Of a stretch of 57,923 nucleotides of DNA, positions 22,188-29,961 are shown one piece after another. The first letter of the stretch is position 1. Every line of letters starts with the position of its first letter. The notes beneath the pieces were generated by a model. The model had not been told where the DNA came from and searched no databases. It was given only the letters and a program-made list of their open reading frames with translations. The DNA is from an uncultured Methanosarcinales archaeon. GTDB taxonomy: Archaea > Halobacteriota > Methanosarcinia > Methanotrichales > Methanotrichaceae. The stretch lies in the NCBI GenBank assembly GCA_903871465.1, contig CAIQHB010000059.1, positions 1 through 57,923 on the forward strand, given 5' to 3'. A program made the translations under genes and the position numbers.

Positions 22188-22487
22188 TTATTTATATATT
22201 ATTCTGCCTGTCTTTTGCGCTTTCAACCTCCTGTATTGCTCAATATCTTGCCGTGATCTCCTCTTTGGCTGGGCCTTGAAAGGTTCATTGCCACAGCTAG
22301 GACAATAGGGAAAATCTAGCTCGTCGAAAACTACGTCCCCCTGCTTGCAATGCGGGCACTTTCTGGGCCGGAAGATGGTGATATCCTCAAGCACTACCTT
22401 TTCAAAGCCCCAGAAACGACCAGCTTTGCCTCCATGATATTCGGTGGCAAGTCGTGTCCCAGGCTCCCGGAGGGGCTCAAGAAACAT
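22188..22487 (-). CDS. Zinc-ribbon protein, 99 aa
   Basis: 99 residues with a central zinc ribbon, CPHCKQGD around residue 44-51 and CPSC around residue 62-65, and a basic C-terminal helix (KAQPKRRSRQDIEQYRRLKA). Small zinc ribbons of this kind bind nucleic acid or transcription machinery in archaeal viruses. It lies in the leftward operon. The 108-base gap to the gene before it, with an AT-rich TATTATATTTAAAG-like stretch on the opposite strand near 22558-22571, may contain a promoter. Confidence 0.65.
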   Translation of the reverse strand: MFLEPLREPGTRLATEYHGGKAGRFWGFEKVVLEDITIFRPRKCPHCKQGDVVFDELDFPYCPSCGNEPFKAQPKRRSRQDIEQYRRLKAQKTGRIIYK

Positions 22488-22595
22488 CGATAGGGTCCCC
22501 CGAAAAGAGTCTGCTCACGAGCTGAGAAGCCTGAACATTATGCAAAATTGTAATTCTTATTATATTTAAAGATTTGTAATAAGAGGATGTCCAAT

Positions 22596-22865
22596 TCAAC
22601 ACTGCACCCCCAAGCATTTCTCAGATAGATCGGCATGGAGGGGCTCCACCTGATCCATGAAGGCCTTGGATAAGTCTTCGATATCGCTATCTAGCCCTTG
22701 AAGGTGCATCATGCGGGCCATCTCGGCCATGACCATGAAGCTCATCCTAAGATCTGAGGGAACGCTATGCATGTCATATTCGTCTTCCCTGAGACGGCCT
22801 GTGATCTCTACCAGAGCGGTCCTGGTGCTCTCCAATGCCGCGGAGCAGGGGCGACACATCCTCAT
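22596..22865 (-). CDS. Hypothetical Cys/Met-rich protein, 89 aa
   Basis: 89 residues with a CRPC motif at the N-terminus and a single C-terminal Cys, and a Met-rich middle (SFMVMAEMARMMHLQGLDSD). ATG at 22865 overlaps the stop of the 55-aa gene before it (ATGA). No family recognised. The early position in the long leftward operon suggests a regulatory or takeover function, but there is no direct evidence. Confidence 0.55.
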   Translation of the reverse strand: MRMCRPCSAALESTRTALVEITGRLREDEYDMHSVPSDLRMSFMVMAEMARMMHLQGLDSDIEDLSKAFMDQVEPLHADLSEKCLGVQC

Positions 22866-23029
22866 GCTGTCACCTCCTGGGTCTCGACAGTCACCAGAAC
22901 ACGTTTTCCAATGGCTCCTTCCAGGAACTGGTTTGTGTCTCCGAGGGAGCCGGGCACATTCAGGCAGAAATGAACTGTGCCCATCATGCCGAAACTGGTC
23001 TGGAGAGTTCCTGCAAACTCTTTTCTCAC
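22862..23029 (-). CDS. Small protein, 55 aa, with coupled GTG start
   Basis: 55 residues; GTG at 23029 overlaps a preceding stop (GTGA) and TGA at 22864-22862 overlaps the next ATG. The product (MRKEFAGTLQTSFGMMGTVH, then VTVETQEVTA) looks like a small compact beta-rich protein. Coupling on both sides argues that it is real although it is short. No family recognised. Confidence 0.5.
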   Translation of the reverse strand: MRKEFAGTLQTSFGMMGTVHFCLNVPGSLGDTNQFLEGAIGKRVLVTVETQEVTA

Positions 23030-23112
23030 GCGGTCGCCCCCATTAAAGCGGCCTTTTGCCTAAGCTCAAGATTCTCAGCGCTTAGGCTATTGACACCCAC
23101 AATATGGCACAT
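23026..23112 (-). CDS. Very small ORF upstream of coupled genes
   Basis: From ATG 23112 a 28-codon frame ends at TGA overlapping the GTG start of the next gene. The peptide (ENLELRQKAALMGATA at its end) is helical. GTG codons further upstream would give up to 37 residues. Its only support is the GTGA overlap, so it may be a coupling leader and not a functional protein. Confidence 0.3.
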   Translation of the reverse strand: MCHIVGVNSLSAENLELRQKAALMGATA

Positions 23113-23161
23113 CTCGCTTCTCACCACACTACTCTGCGATATATTCCCGGTGAAACGTCAT

Positions 23162-23260
23162 CTACAGAAGGGAACATGTTCCTGCCCGGCGCCCACACGC
23201 CAGGCAGAAACGAAGACGCATCTCACCTAATTATCGAACAAATTACGACTATTTAAATAT
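23162..23260 (-). promoter_or_regulatory. Promoter of the leftward virion operon, with leader ORF
   Basis: On the leftward strand an ATATTTAAAT box (23260-23251) lies 30 bases before an ATG at 23221. That ATG opens a 19-codon frame (MRLRFCLACGRRAGTCSLL, stop at 23162) with a GGTGAG sequence just before it. The spacing fits an archaeal TATA box. This is the most plausible start point of the transcript that runs through the small genes and virion genes. Confidence 0.45.
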
Positions 23261-23375
23261 TGTAGCAGTAAGTCTGATCAACTAGACCTTAGTTTTGATC
23301 AAGTAAAAATTTGTAAATAGTGGCAAATGACCTCTACATTCTCCATGTTATCGATTTTCTTGAATATCATCTTTT

Positions 23376-24137
23376 CTATCCCTTCTTCATCTCAGCCAGA
23401 TCATTGATAATCTCGACGTACTGCCGGACCAGGGATTTACTCATCTCCAGCTCCGAAGCGATATTCTCCGCAGGAATCCCATCTCCATGAAGCTTTAGAA
23501 CCTTTTTGTAACCTTTGATGTACCTATCGCATGCCTCTTCGCTATGGGAAGTTCTCCGCGCGATCTCAGGAGTAGGGATGTTCCTAACAAACTGCTGGAT
23601 GATTATCTTCTTGTGAGTTAACGTTGGACCAATATCATGAATAGTCCCACGATACGGCAGGATAACCCCGCGCTCCAGTTGGAACTCTCTGATGTCCTTG
23701 CCAATAGTGCCTGCACTCACTCCGATCAAGAGACTCACATCAGCTTGATTCAGAACTCCATCCTGCTCATATGCTTCACGAAGTAACCTGGCAACCTTAC
23801 ACTTGCGTATCTCTTTGGCAGAGTAACCATCAAGCCTCAGCTTCAAGTCATCCTGGTTAGCGATGGACAAAATAACCGGAACCATCTTGGTGTTCTCGAT
23901 AGTCTTATTCCGTCCTGGATATTCATCTTTATGTGCCGCCCACCATACAACCTGACCGGCATCAAGCTTCCATCCGTCTTTCAGATGCCTATTAAACTCT
24001 TCAAGCAAGTCTTTGATGAACATATCCTGGATTTTGTCACCTCCAAGAAACTTGTATTCCTGATTGAGCATCTGCTTTACGGAGTTGGCGAACCCTTTGT
24101 ACTTCCGGAGCATTCGCTCTGCATTCGAATCTTTCAT
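23376..24137 (-). CDS. DUF1670-like HTH protein, second of pair
   Basis: 253 residues related along its length to the upstream neighbour. It has a basic central HTH (VLNQADVSLLIGVSAGTIGK) followed by LPYRGTIHDIGPTLTHKKII and a second HTH-like unit (EIARRTSHSEEACDRYIKGY), then a third (NIASELEMSKSLVRQYVEII). This pattern matches the DUF1670 family of methanogens, for which no function is established. ATG overlaps the stop of the first copy (ATGA). Two paralogues made in equal amounts suggest a heteromeric DNA-binding regulator or recombination factor. Confidence 0.6.
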   Translation of the reverse strand: MKDSNAERMLRKYKGFANSVKQMLNQEYKFLGGDKIQDMFIKDLLEEFNRHLKDGWKLDAGQVVWWAAHKDEYPGRNKTIENTKMVPVILSIANQDDLKLRLDGYSAKEIRKCKVARLLREAYEQDGVLNQADVSLLIGVSAGTIGKDIREFQLERGVILPYRGTIHDIGPTLTHKKIIIQQFVRNIPTPEIARRTSHSEEACDRYIKGYKKVLKLHGDGIPAENIASELEMSKSLVRQYVEIINDLAEMKKG

Positions 24138-25066
24138 GGGTTCATCACTCCGCTGCCCTCGTGTAAAGGTATTGAGTTTTTTTTCAATGGCAACGGCTCA
24201 GCGAGAATCTGTTGAAGCCTGATTTGGGATTCAGGATGATCTTTGCAGGTCTCGTAGAGATCAAGATAGTCCTTAACGAGCCTTTCGGACATGTCGGTTA
24301 GTTCGCGTATTTCAGGCAAAGAATATCCGCGACAGTGGAATCGGACTGACTTAGCGAAGCCCGTGAGATACCTTTGAACAGAAAAGCCGGAGTGGCCAGT
24401 CTTGCGCTCGATGTCTGTGTATTCATATCCTTCAAGCCACATCTTAACAACTTTCGATTTATGTGTTACTCCGGGACCAATATCTTGAAGTGTTCCACGA
24501 GTAGGAACATCGATTCCCTGTTGTTTCAGCTCCTTGACATCACGCCGGATCGTTCTTCTGGAGCTGCAGAGAAGAACCGCCAGATCCTCTTGCGTCAGAA
24601 GACCGTCTTGATCCAAAGCCTCGCTAGACATGCGAAGAATCTTATGTTTTCGCAGACCGGAAGTGCCTTTCTCGGTTAGGATGTTCATATCATTTCTATC
24701 ATGAAACGTTAGGTGGACTGGGACCGATTTTATCTCTGAGAGCCTTTTTCCGGGAGGTTCTGATGCAGAGGCGGCATAGAAAGTTATCTGGCCTTCATGA
24801 AGCTTCTCGCCAAAGGTTTCGTTGAGAAAATCCCACATCAGATTCACAAGGGATCGGCAAGTAGCCTTCGGGAAGCTGTAGTCCGCTTCAAGTGTTTGGA
24901 ATAACCTTTGCTGAGCACTTCTCACCCAAGGGCCTTTGTAAACCAGATCAGTCTCATCTACTTGTACCATCTGTCCCACCAGTGCTTGAATTTGCACGCG
25001 AAGATACTTTAATGTAGGGGACATTTGGACGAATAGTAAAACACGCGAAGCATAACGATTAATCAA
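24134..25066 (-). CDS. DUF1670-like HTH protein, first of pair
   Basis: 310 residues with the same layout as the next gene: N-terminal unknown domain, HTH (LLTQEDLAVLLCSSRRTIRR), the shared block VPTRGTLQDIGPGVTHKSKV, then further HTH units (DIERKTGHSGFSVQRYLTGF and EIRELTDMSERLVKDYLDLY). An earlier Met (MSPTLKYLRV) at residue 15 is an alternative start. The shared core DIGPxxTHKxxxxxxx between the two copies shows duplication. A palindrome upstream (25142-25158) may be its operator. The virion operon lies downstream in the same direction but has its own promoter. Confidence 0.6.
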   Translation of the reverse strand: MINRYASRVLLFVQMSPTLKYLRVQIQALVGQMVQVDETDLVYKGPWVRSAQQRLFQTLEADYSFPKATCRSLVNLMWDFLNETFGEKLHEGQITFYAASASEPPGKRLSEIKSVPVHLTFHDRNDMNILTEKGTSGLRKHKILRMSSEALDQDGLLTQEDLAVLLCSSRRTIRRDVKELKQQGIDVPTRGTLQDIGPGVTHKSKVVKMWLEGYEYTDIERKTGHSGFSVQRYLTGFAKSVRFHCRGYSLPEIRELTDMSERLVKDYLDLYETCKDHPESQIRLQQILAEPLPLKKNSIPLHEGSGVMNP

Positions 25067-25141
25067 GTAGATATTAATGCCAATAGCATGTAAATATGTG
25101 GCAAAACAGTTTTATATTTTGCTGACAAACGCCCGAAATAG

Positions 25142-25158
25142 GAACAGTAATACTGTTC
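25142..25158. promoter_or_regulatory. Perfect palindrome, candidate operator
   Basis: GAACAGT AAT ACTGTTC has 7-bp perfect arms and a 3-base centre. It lies between the leftward DUF1670-like pair and rightward genes, the standard place for a repressor site controlling both sides. A TTTTATATTT sequence lies about 35 bases to its left. Confidence 0.55.
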
Positions 25159-25172
25159 AAAGACACTGAGGG

Positions 25173-25316
25173 ATGAAGGCAGAAGAATTATGTCTTAGCG
25201 ACGAAAGAGTATGGGCTCTTTCGCCGCGAAGAGTTGCCAACGCCATTGGTGAGATGGCGATGTGCCAAACCGACCTGCCTGACATCTGGTGCCGAGACCT
25301 ATCAAGCCATGGCTAA
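25173..25316 (+). CDS. Possible small protein, 47 aa
   Basis: An open frame from ATG 25173 (start MKAEELCLSDERVWALSPRR) to TAA at 25314-25316. GAGGG directly precedes the ATG, too close for a usual ribosome site. It includes an 8-bp stem hairpin (25202-25223: CGAAAGAG, TATGGG, CTCTTTCG), which raises the alternative that this stretch is a structured leader RNA and not a gene. Confidence 0.3.
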   Translation: MKAEELCLSDERVWALSPRRVANAIGEMAMCQTDLPDIWCRDLSSHG

Positions 25317-25333
25317 CTAGAAGAGGCAAGTCT

Positions 25334-25582
25334 ATGACATATGTAGAGCAACAAGATAAAAGGCTTTGCGCTCCAAACGGATGCACTGCTAAAAGCTTTT
25401 TTGGCCTTTCTGCTGTGCTAAATCAGAAGGCTAAGGCGTATCTTAGCAGCAAGCCTCAGGGTATTACATTCAAAATTAAGATTGAAAGATTGACACGGAG
25501 AGCTGCCCTTGCTCTCCGAGGCCTGTTTGCGATTCTTGGGAGGTTCGCAAAACCACAGCACGCACCGGAGTTGCATTCATGA
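25334..25582 (+). CDS. Hypothetical basic protein, 82 aa
   Basis: 82 residues from ATG 25334, preceded by AGAGG with an 8-base gap. It contains CAPNGC and a basic, hydrophobic C-terminal helix (RRAALALRGLFAILGRFAKP). A second stem-loop (CGGAGAGC/GCTCTCCG, 25496-25518) lies inside the frame. No family recognised, and a noncoding reading of the region is possible. Confidence 0.35.
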   Translation: MTYVEQQDKRLCAPNGCTAKSFFGLSAVLNQKAKAYLSSKPQGITFKIKIERLTRRAALALRGLFAILGRFAKPQHAPELHS

Positions 25583-25610
25583 ATCTAGGGACGGGCTGGA
25601 GTTTTCAGGC

Positions 25611-26564
25611 ATGAATAAGCTTGCTGCCCATGATATAAACTCTTTTCGCACTGCGCAGGAGCTTTCTTCATCGGAGCCGGCTAAGCTCAAGAGAACTATC
25701 GCAGAGCTCGAGGCCAGAATCAGCAATCAAGATATACTCATTGCCCAGCAGAACGAAGGCATCCTAAGCCTGTCCCAGGAGCTTCAACAGAAAGAAGATG
25801 AGCTTCACGCCATTAAGAAAATGGGCGGCAAACCGGACCAAGGATTCTACGATATTCCTGAGGGCTTCGAGCACTTTCTGGAAAAAGAGAGGCTGGAAAA
25901 GGCTAACAAGAAAATGGAGGAGCTAATCGAAGAGTTCGAGGAGGGCTTCTGGACTCTATTCTCCGAGCAATGCCAGGGATTGGATGAATGCCTGAAAGCC
26001 CTGGAGCAGCTCCCCGCCACCCGAGAGACGAAGAGCCTCTACGCCCATGTCAAGAAAGAGTGGAAGGCCATAGAGGCGGCCAAAAAACGAGGCATAATAT
26101 CTCCCGTAAACGCCTTGCGGCAATTGGCCGACCTGGAGCGGGCCGTTGTAACATTCATCCTGGGCAGGCCAAGGCTGAGTTTGACTACTGTCGAGACCTG
26201 GCGGGCCGAGGTCCTCCGAGAGGCTTTTGTAACGGATCGCAAATTGAAACAGCTAAACACTAACGATTCTGTAAGGATCATCTCCGCCAAAGAGGAGAGG
26301 AAGATCTACCGGGAGCAGGGCCTACGAGCCATGCGCCGGGCCGCCTCGCTTTTCCCAGATAAAGTCAATTTTGAGAAGAAGGGCAAAGCTGCCAGGCTCA
26401 TCAAGATCGAAGAGGGCTTCAGCGCGAATTTGGCCCACCGATGCATAATAACAGTCTGTTACATGATTTATGCCAGTCACTGTTTGTTACAATCATTCGA
26501 CGACATACCAGAAGGAATAATTTGTACAATAGGGGGAATCTTCCGGGATATATTTGCCTTTTGA
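25611..26564 (+). CDS. Coiled-coil protein with C-terminal domain shared with 27618 gene
   Basis: 317 residues from ATG 25611. A heptad-rich coiled coil runs over about residues 18-85 (LKRTIAELEARISNQDILIA onward), followed by a helical middle (FEEGFWTLFSEQCQGLDECL). A C-terminal part (KEERKIYREQGLRAMRRAAS, then LFPDKV) aligns with the 3' part of the protein at 27618-28334. The last about 45 residues are hydrophobic with Cys residues and may be a recent extension. No named family. Two copies near a ParA gene suggest a replicon-maintenance or regulatory role. Confidence 0.55.
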   Translation: MNKLAAHDINSFRTAQELSSSEPAKLKRTIAELEARISNQDILIAQQNEGILSLSQELQQKEDELHAIKKMGGKPDQGFYDIPEGFEHFLEKERLEKANKKMEELIEEFEEGFWTLFSEQCQGLDECLKALEQLPATRETKSLYAHVKKEWKAIEAAKKRGIISPVNALRQLADLERAVVTFILGRPRLSLTTVETWRAEVLREAFVTDRKLKQLNTNDSVRIISAKEERKIYREQGLRAMRRAASLFPDKVNFEKKGKAARLIKIEEGFSANLAHRCIITVCYMIYASHCLLQSFDDIPEGIICTIGGIFRDIFAF

Positions 26565-27021
26565 GAAAAATTAATTGATTAATATGGCAGGTAACAGGAT
26601 GTTATGTTAGTTTACGGTTTATTTGTCTCGGGGTTTTAGGTCGGGGAGTATGAGGGGTCTAGAGAGATACCGCGGATATAACAAACTGTTACAAAAGTTA
26701 TTACGACGCAGGGAAAATCCAAGTCTATGCATTCAACATCAATGGGCTTGCTACAAAAGGGAACTCATTCTTTCCCAAGAGCCTTAAGATATTATCGCGA
26801 ATTACTGAGCCCTCATGTTAAGGTCAACATTCTTTAACTAAACTAGGTCCACTATTAAAATTCATTAATTTTAAACCCATGAAGGCCTATTGTAAGCCAC
26901 TGATGCGTATTAACGCAAGTTGGACAATCTTTATTTATATAATAAATGAGTTTTATATTATATTACTTTATATTCATTTTAGAAATAAACTTAAATATGA
27001 CAGCAAAATACAGTGTAATAC
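26565..27021. other. AT-rich noncoding region with RHH promoter
   Basis: No gene is seen. The last 100 bases are very AT-rich (TTTATATAATAAATGAG-like), with a TTAAATATGA box at 26991-27000 about 22 bases before the ATG of the RHH gene. That spacing predicts a leaderless or nearly leaderless transcript. Confidence 0.5.
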
Positions 27022-27180
27022 ATGGGCGAAGGGAAGACATCCATTTGTGCAAGGGTGGATGACGAGTTAGTCGGCTGGATAGATCAACAAATTGAAGTGA
27101 AGCGATTTAACAATAGGACCCATGCCCTTAACTACGCTTTGTATGCGCTAAAACAAGCAGAAAGCGCTAACACCTCATAA
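27022..27180 (+). CDS. Ribbon-helix-helix repressor, 52 aa
   Basis: 52 residues forming one CopG/MetJ-type RHH unit: strand TSICARVDD, helix A (ELVGWIDQQIEVKRF), loop NNRTH and helix B (ALNYALYALKQAE). The Thr-Ser-Ile-x-Ala-Arg strand contains the usual base-contacting positions. RHH proteins control copy number, partition or toxin genes in plasmids and viruses. It has its own TATA box and lies upstream of the two hairpin-led genes. The target is unknown. Confidence 0.75.
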   Translation: MGEGKTSICARVDDELVGWIDQQIEVKRFNNRTHALNYALYALKQAESANTS

Positions 27181-27223
27181 AAATAGGATGGGATCTAAGA
27201 GAAAAATAAAGAAATACTGCTCA

Positions 27224-27245
27224 GTCCAGGGCTGGCACCCTGGGC
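27224..27245 (+). promoter_or_regulatory. Conserved 5' hairpin, copy 1
   Basis: Stem GTCCAGGG (27224-27231) pairs with CCCTGGGC (27238-27245), with one G-T pair, around a 6-base loop. It lies 26 bases before the ATG at 27272. The same stem recurs at 27562-27583 upstream of the next gene. Confidence 0.6.
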
Positions 27246-27271
27246 CGAACTAAGCATTAAAGGGACTACTT

Positions 27272-27541
27272 ATGATAAACGTAGCTATTGCTAGGATATA
27301 TAATTTTGCATCGGGAGTGCAAAAGCAGAAGCCATTAGAGGAAATTCCCGGTAAACTTAGCTCGCAAAATGAAAAAATCACTAATTTTAGAAAATATAAG
27401 GGGATGCCCTTGCGAAAAGAGACATTGTTCTTGGCAAGAGAAGAATTAGGTGCATCCCGGACAGGCTCATCAACGCATTTTCAGAAAACTAACCACTCTG
27501 AGAGAGGATATTATAATTTAGAATATAATAGTACCAAATAA
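27272..27541 (+). CDS. Hypothetical protein, start duplicated from 27618 gene
   Basis: 89 basic residues. The first 13 (MINVAIARIYNFA) resemble the first 13 of the next gene (MIEIASARINTFG), and the leaders share a hairpin. After that the sequences differ completely: here a Lys/Glu/Ser/Thr-rich tail without a recognisable fold. It may be a truncated and rearranged paralogue, or a leader-peptide gene. The start ATG is preceded by AAAGGGA with a 6-base gap. Confidence 0.4.
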   Translation: MINVAIARIYNFASGVQKQKPLEEIPGKLSSQNEKITNFRKYKGMPLRKETLFLAREELGASRTGSSTHFQKTNHSERGYYNLEYNSTK

Positions 27542-27561
27542 TAGTTGAAAAACTAGGTCCG

Positions 27562-27583
27562 GTCCAGGGTTGCCGCCCTGGAC
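27562..27583 (+). promoter_or_regulatory. Conserved 5' hairpin, copy 2
   Basis: Stem GTCCAGGG (27562-27569) and CCCTGGAC (27576-27583) pair perfectly around a 6-base loop. It precedes the ATG at 27618 by 34 bases. Compared with copy 1, loop bases differ while the stem is kept and one G-T pair becomes A-T, which suggests that structure matters. Confidence 0.6.
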
Positions 27584-27617
27584 AGGAATACTCCCTAGAA
27601 CGCAGGAGCTTTACCTT

Positions 27618-28334
27618 ATGATAGAAATAGCCTCAGCTAGGATAAATACCTTTGGGCCTTCACCCAAAGCCGATTTTGTACCGCCAGATGATCCTATTCT
27701 TGAAATCCATGCCTCCGAGCTACAAGCCCTCTTTAACTCCTCAGTGGCCTTATTCAATGATATCTTGGACATTGCCAGGGAGGAGCGACTACTGGATAAG
27801 AAGAACTCAGCCGAAATACTAATCAATGCTCAAAACACTATCAAAAACGAAAAATCGCCTATACAGAAGCTTATTTTGCTCAATGTCTTCATACAAAAAG
27901 CTTTCAAGCCCATCAGAGTGGCCATAAGCCAAAGGCCAGCCGCAAATGCCACAGAAAAAATAATTCAGGCATCCACAAAAATCAAGCTCCGGGCCATGAT
28001 GCTTTTTGAGCATGTAAAGACCATCGCGAAAAGTGAGAATAGAAAGAAAGATTTTGTGTTTGGCTCACCAGATGTCCGCACCTTTCTAGCAGGCAAAGAA
28101 GGCCAGGCTCCTAGCCGACGTGACGCAATCAGGGCAATGGAGAAAGCAGAAAGTCTTTTCCCTGCTTTGCGATGTGAACATACCCCCAACGATGGCCGCC
28201 AGACCATGCGCATTATCGCCAAGATTGATGATTTAGATAATAGCAATATTATAGAAGCAGACTGTGAACGTAGCAAATGGCAACGGTTCAGAATGACTGA
28301 GGTACTGCCCTTTATGAACCCTAATCCATTATGA
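27618..28334 (+). CDS. Helical protein related to 25611 gene
   Basis: 238 residues from ATG 27618, chosen because of its match with the start of the 27272 gene and the GGAG upstream. It is mostly helical (FNSSVALFNDILDIAREERL). The C-terminal part (RRDAIRAMEKAESLFPALRC, then QTMRIIAKI) aligns with the C-terminal domain of the coiled-coil protein at 25611-26564. This domain may bind DNA, as it is basic and compact, but no named family was recognised. Confidence 0.55.
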   Translation: MIEIASARINTFGPSPKADFVPPDDPILEIHASELQALFNSSVALFNDILDIAREERLLDKKNSAEILINAQNTIKNEKSPIQKLILLNVFIQKAFKPIRVAISQRPAANATEKIIQASTKIKLRAMMLFEHVKTIAKSENRKKDFVFGSPDVRTFLAGKEGQAPSRRDAIRAMEKAESLFPALRCEHTPNDGRQTMRIIAKIDDLDNSNIIEADCERSKWQRFRMTEVLPFMNPNPL

Positions 28335-28758
28335 GGATATAAGTACCATATTAAAATTTGTCTTTGAAATATAAATCCGAGAAGGATATAATTATGCTTG
28401 ATGCTTGCTTTAGTTGATCTGCTACTACCGTTTCGGTTTCGTTTCTATTATAATAGCAGGAGAATATTATATCTTAGGCAAGATAGATGTTCTCTTCAGA
28501 CCGTTGCCAAAGGGAACGTAATATAAAGTTTAAAAATGCTTTATAGAACCCCTCCAGCATGGCAGGCATAAACTATCCGTTTGAGAGTGTGCCCTCTGGC
28601 CAGGAAGATCAAGAGCAGTAAAGTAAATGGATCATAAGATCCGGCCATACTTACCATCCTGCTTTTATGTTATTTCTCTTTTCCGTTTGTGTAAAAATGG
28701 TCTGCTGCTATCTTTTTCCGGCCAAACTACTTATTCTCGTAAGGGCAATAGACTTACT
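28335..28758. other. Noncoding region with possible 20-aa ORF
   Basis: No long gene. A strong AT-rich promoter-like stretch (ATATAAAGTTTAAAAATG, 28521-28538) lies about 30 bases before ATG 28559. That ATG opens a 20-codon frame (MAGINYPFESVPSGQEDQEQ, stop 28619-28621). The spacing suits a leaderless message, so a tiny gene is possible, but there is no other support. Confidence 0.3.
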
Positions 28759-29001
28759 ATGGCAGGAGTTCTTGAGCGGATGTTGGGTTCTAAGAGGCGG
28801 CTGGTAAGGCATTCCGGAAAAGCTCCCTGGGTGAATCCCAAAGTTCTGGAGCTCCAGACGGCCAAAGAGATACTGGCCGAGGTCTTCGGTGTGAGGATCT
28901 CAGATGTGGAGGAGATGCTCAATCAGCGCTGTGAGGTTGTGGTCCAATCATACAGCAGGGAAGAGGGGCTTTGGCAGGAGAGCTTCTGTCTGGCGGAATG
29001 A
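28759..29001 (+). CDS. Hypothetical protein, 80 aa
   Basis: 80 residues from ATG 28759; the frame is open to 28627, but the earlier part is Leu/Phe/Cys-rich without protein character. The likely protein begins MAGVLERMLGSKRRLVRHSG and has a helix AKEILAEVFGVRISDVEEML, typical of a small alpha/beta protein. It precedes the partition locus by 210 bases. No family recognised. Confidence 0.5.
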   Translation: MAGVLERMLGSKRRLVRHSGKAPWVNPKVLELQTAKEILAEVFGVRISDVEEMLNQRCEVVVQSYSREEGLWQESFCLAE

Positions 29002-29038
29002 TACACTTTATCTTCACATTAGCAACCACGAAATTTAT

Positions 29039-29160
29039 GGCTGAAATTCAGCCTTCATTTCTCAAATGACGAAAGTCTGTTGTCAGTATATGATATTCTG
29101 CACGAGTCTTCCTGATACCAATCACTCTGTATTTCAGAAAAATGAATGCTGAAACTCAGC
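29039..29160. repeat. GCTGA-TCAGC palindromes upstream of parA
   Basis: Two sites: GGCTGAA A TTCAGCC (29039-29053, perfect 7-bp arms) and GCTGA AAC TCAGC (29148-29160). A third, TTGCTGA ATC TCAGCAA, occurs within the partner gene at 30231-30247. Related words TGAAACTCAGCA and TGAATTTCAGCA start the two tandem repeats at 32.3-32.7 kb. They are candidate partition or operator sites. Confidence 0.55.
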
Positions 29161-29211
29161 TAAAGATAAACGAAAAACATAAATAAGATATCATCAATTG
29201 CACTCTGAATT

Positions 29212-29961
29212 ATGAAAGTCATAGGAGTAGCTATTCAAAAGGGAGGGGTTGGGAAAACCACTACGGCCATCAATCTCTCTGCAGCTTTGGCCATTAAGGG
29301 CAAGCGCGTTCTCATCGTGGACATAGACCCACAGGCGCATGTGACGCTCAGTTTGGGATTCGATGTCTGGAACCAGTCTGCAACTATCTACGATGTCATG
29401 GTAAAAGGGAAGCCAATCAAGGACATAATTCAATCCACAGAGACGCCCGGTCTAGATGTGGCGCCCAGCACCTACGACCTTGCAGGAGCAGAGATGGAGC
29501 TGGCCACGAGATTTGGGCGAGAGTATATTCTGAGAGATCATATCAGTCAGCTTTCCGGATATGATTACGTGATAATCGACACGCCTCCCAGTCTGGGAGT
29601 TCTCGTAGCTAATGCGATTATTGCCAGTTCCATGCTGATAATACCAATGCAAGTAGAGTTTCTTCCCATGACCGGCTATGCTCATCTCATCAAAACGCTC
29701 AATCTCATAGCCACACATCTGAAACACGATCCTGAGCAGCGCATATTGCTAACCATGTACGACGGCCGGACTAAGACCAGTGAAGATGTAGCTAAGGAGA
29801 TTCGTGGATATTTCAAGGAAAAGGTTTTCAAGACGATGATTCCCAGGAATATAGACCTCTCTCGAGCTCCAAGCCATGGCAAGACCATATTCCAATACGC
29901 TCCCGATTCTTCTGGCGCTTTAGCTTACTCTCAGCTTGCGGAGGAGATCCTGAATGCTTGA
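29212..29961 (+). CDS. parA: ParA-family partition ATPase
   Basis: 249 residues. Deviant Walker A KGGVGKTTTAINLS at 10-23 with the signature first Lys, Walker A' region RVLIVDIDPQAH, and Walker B DYVIIDTPPS. This is the Soj/ParA type without an N-terminal HTH. ParA ATPases distribute plasmids, proviruses or chromosomes on the nucleoid, together with a site-binding partner. The next gene overlaps by 8 bases and is the obvious partner candidate. Palindromes upstream may be the target. An archaeal chromosomal ParA is possible, but the surroundings favour the mobile element. Confidence 0.85.
   Translation: MKVIGVAIQKGGVGKTTTAINLSAALAIKGKRVLIVDIDPQAHVTLSLGFDVWNQSATIYDVMVKGKPIKDIIQSTETPGLDVAPSTYDLAGAEMELATRFGREYILRDHISQLSGYDYVIIDTPPSLGVLVANAIIASSMLIIPMQVEFLPMTGYAHLIKTLNLIATHLKHDPEQRILLTMYDGRTKTSEDVAKEIRGYFKEKVFKTMIPRNIDLSRAPSHGKTIFQYAPDSSGALAYSQLAEEILNA

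Noticed and set aside
22835-23230. Plus-strand frame of 131 codons
   Set aside because: It is antisense to several coupled small leftward genes and their promoter; no family features.
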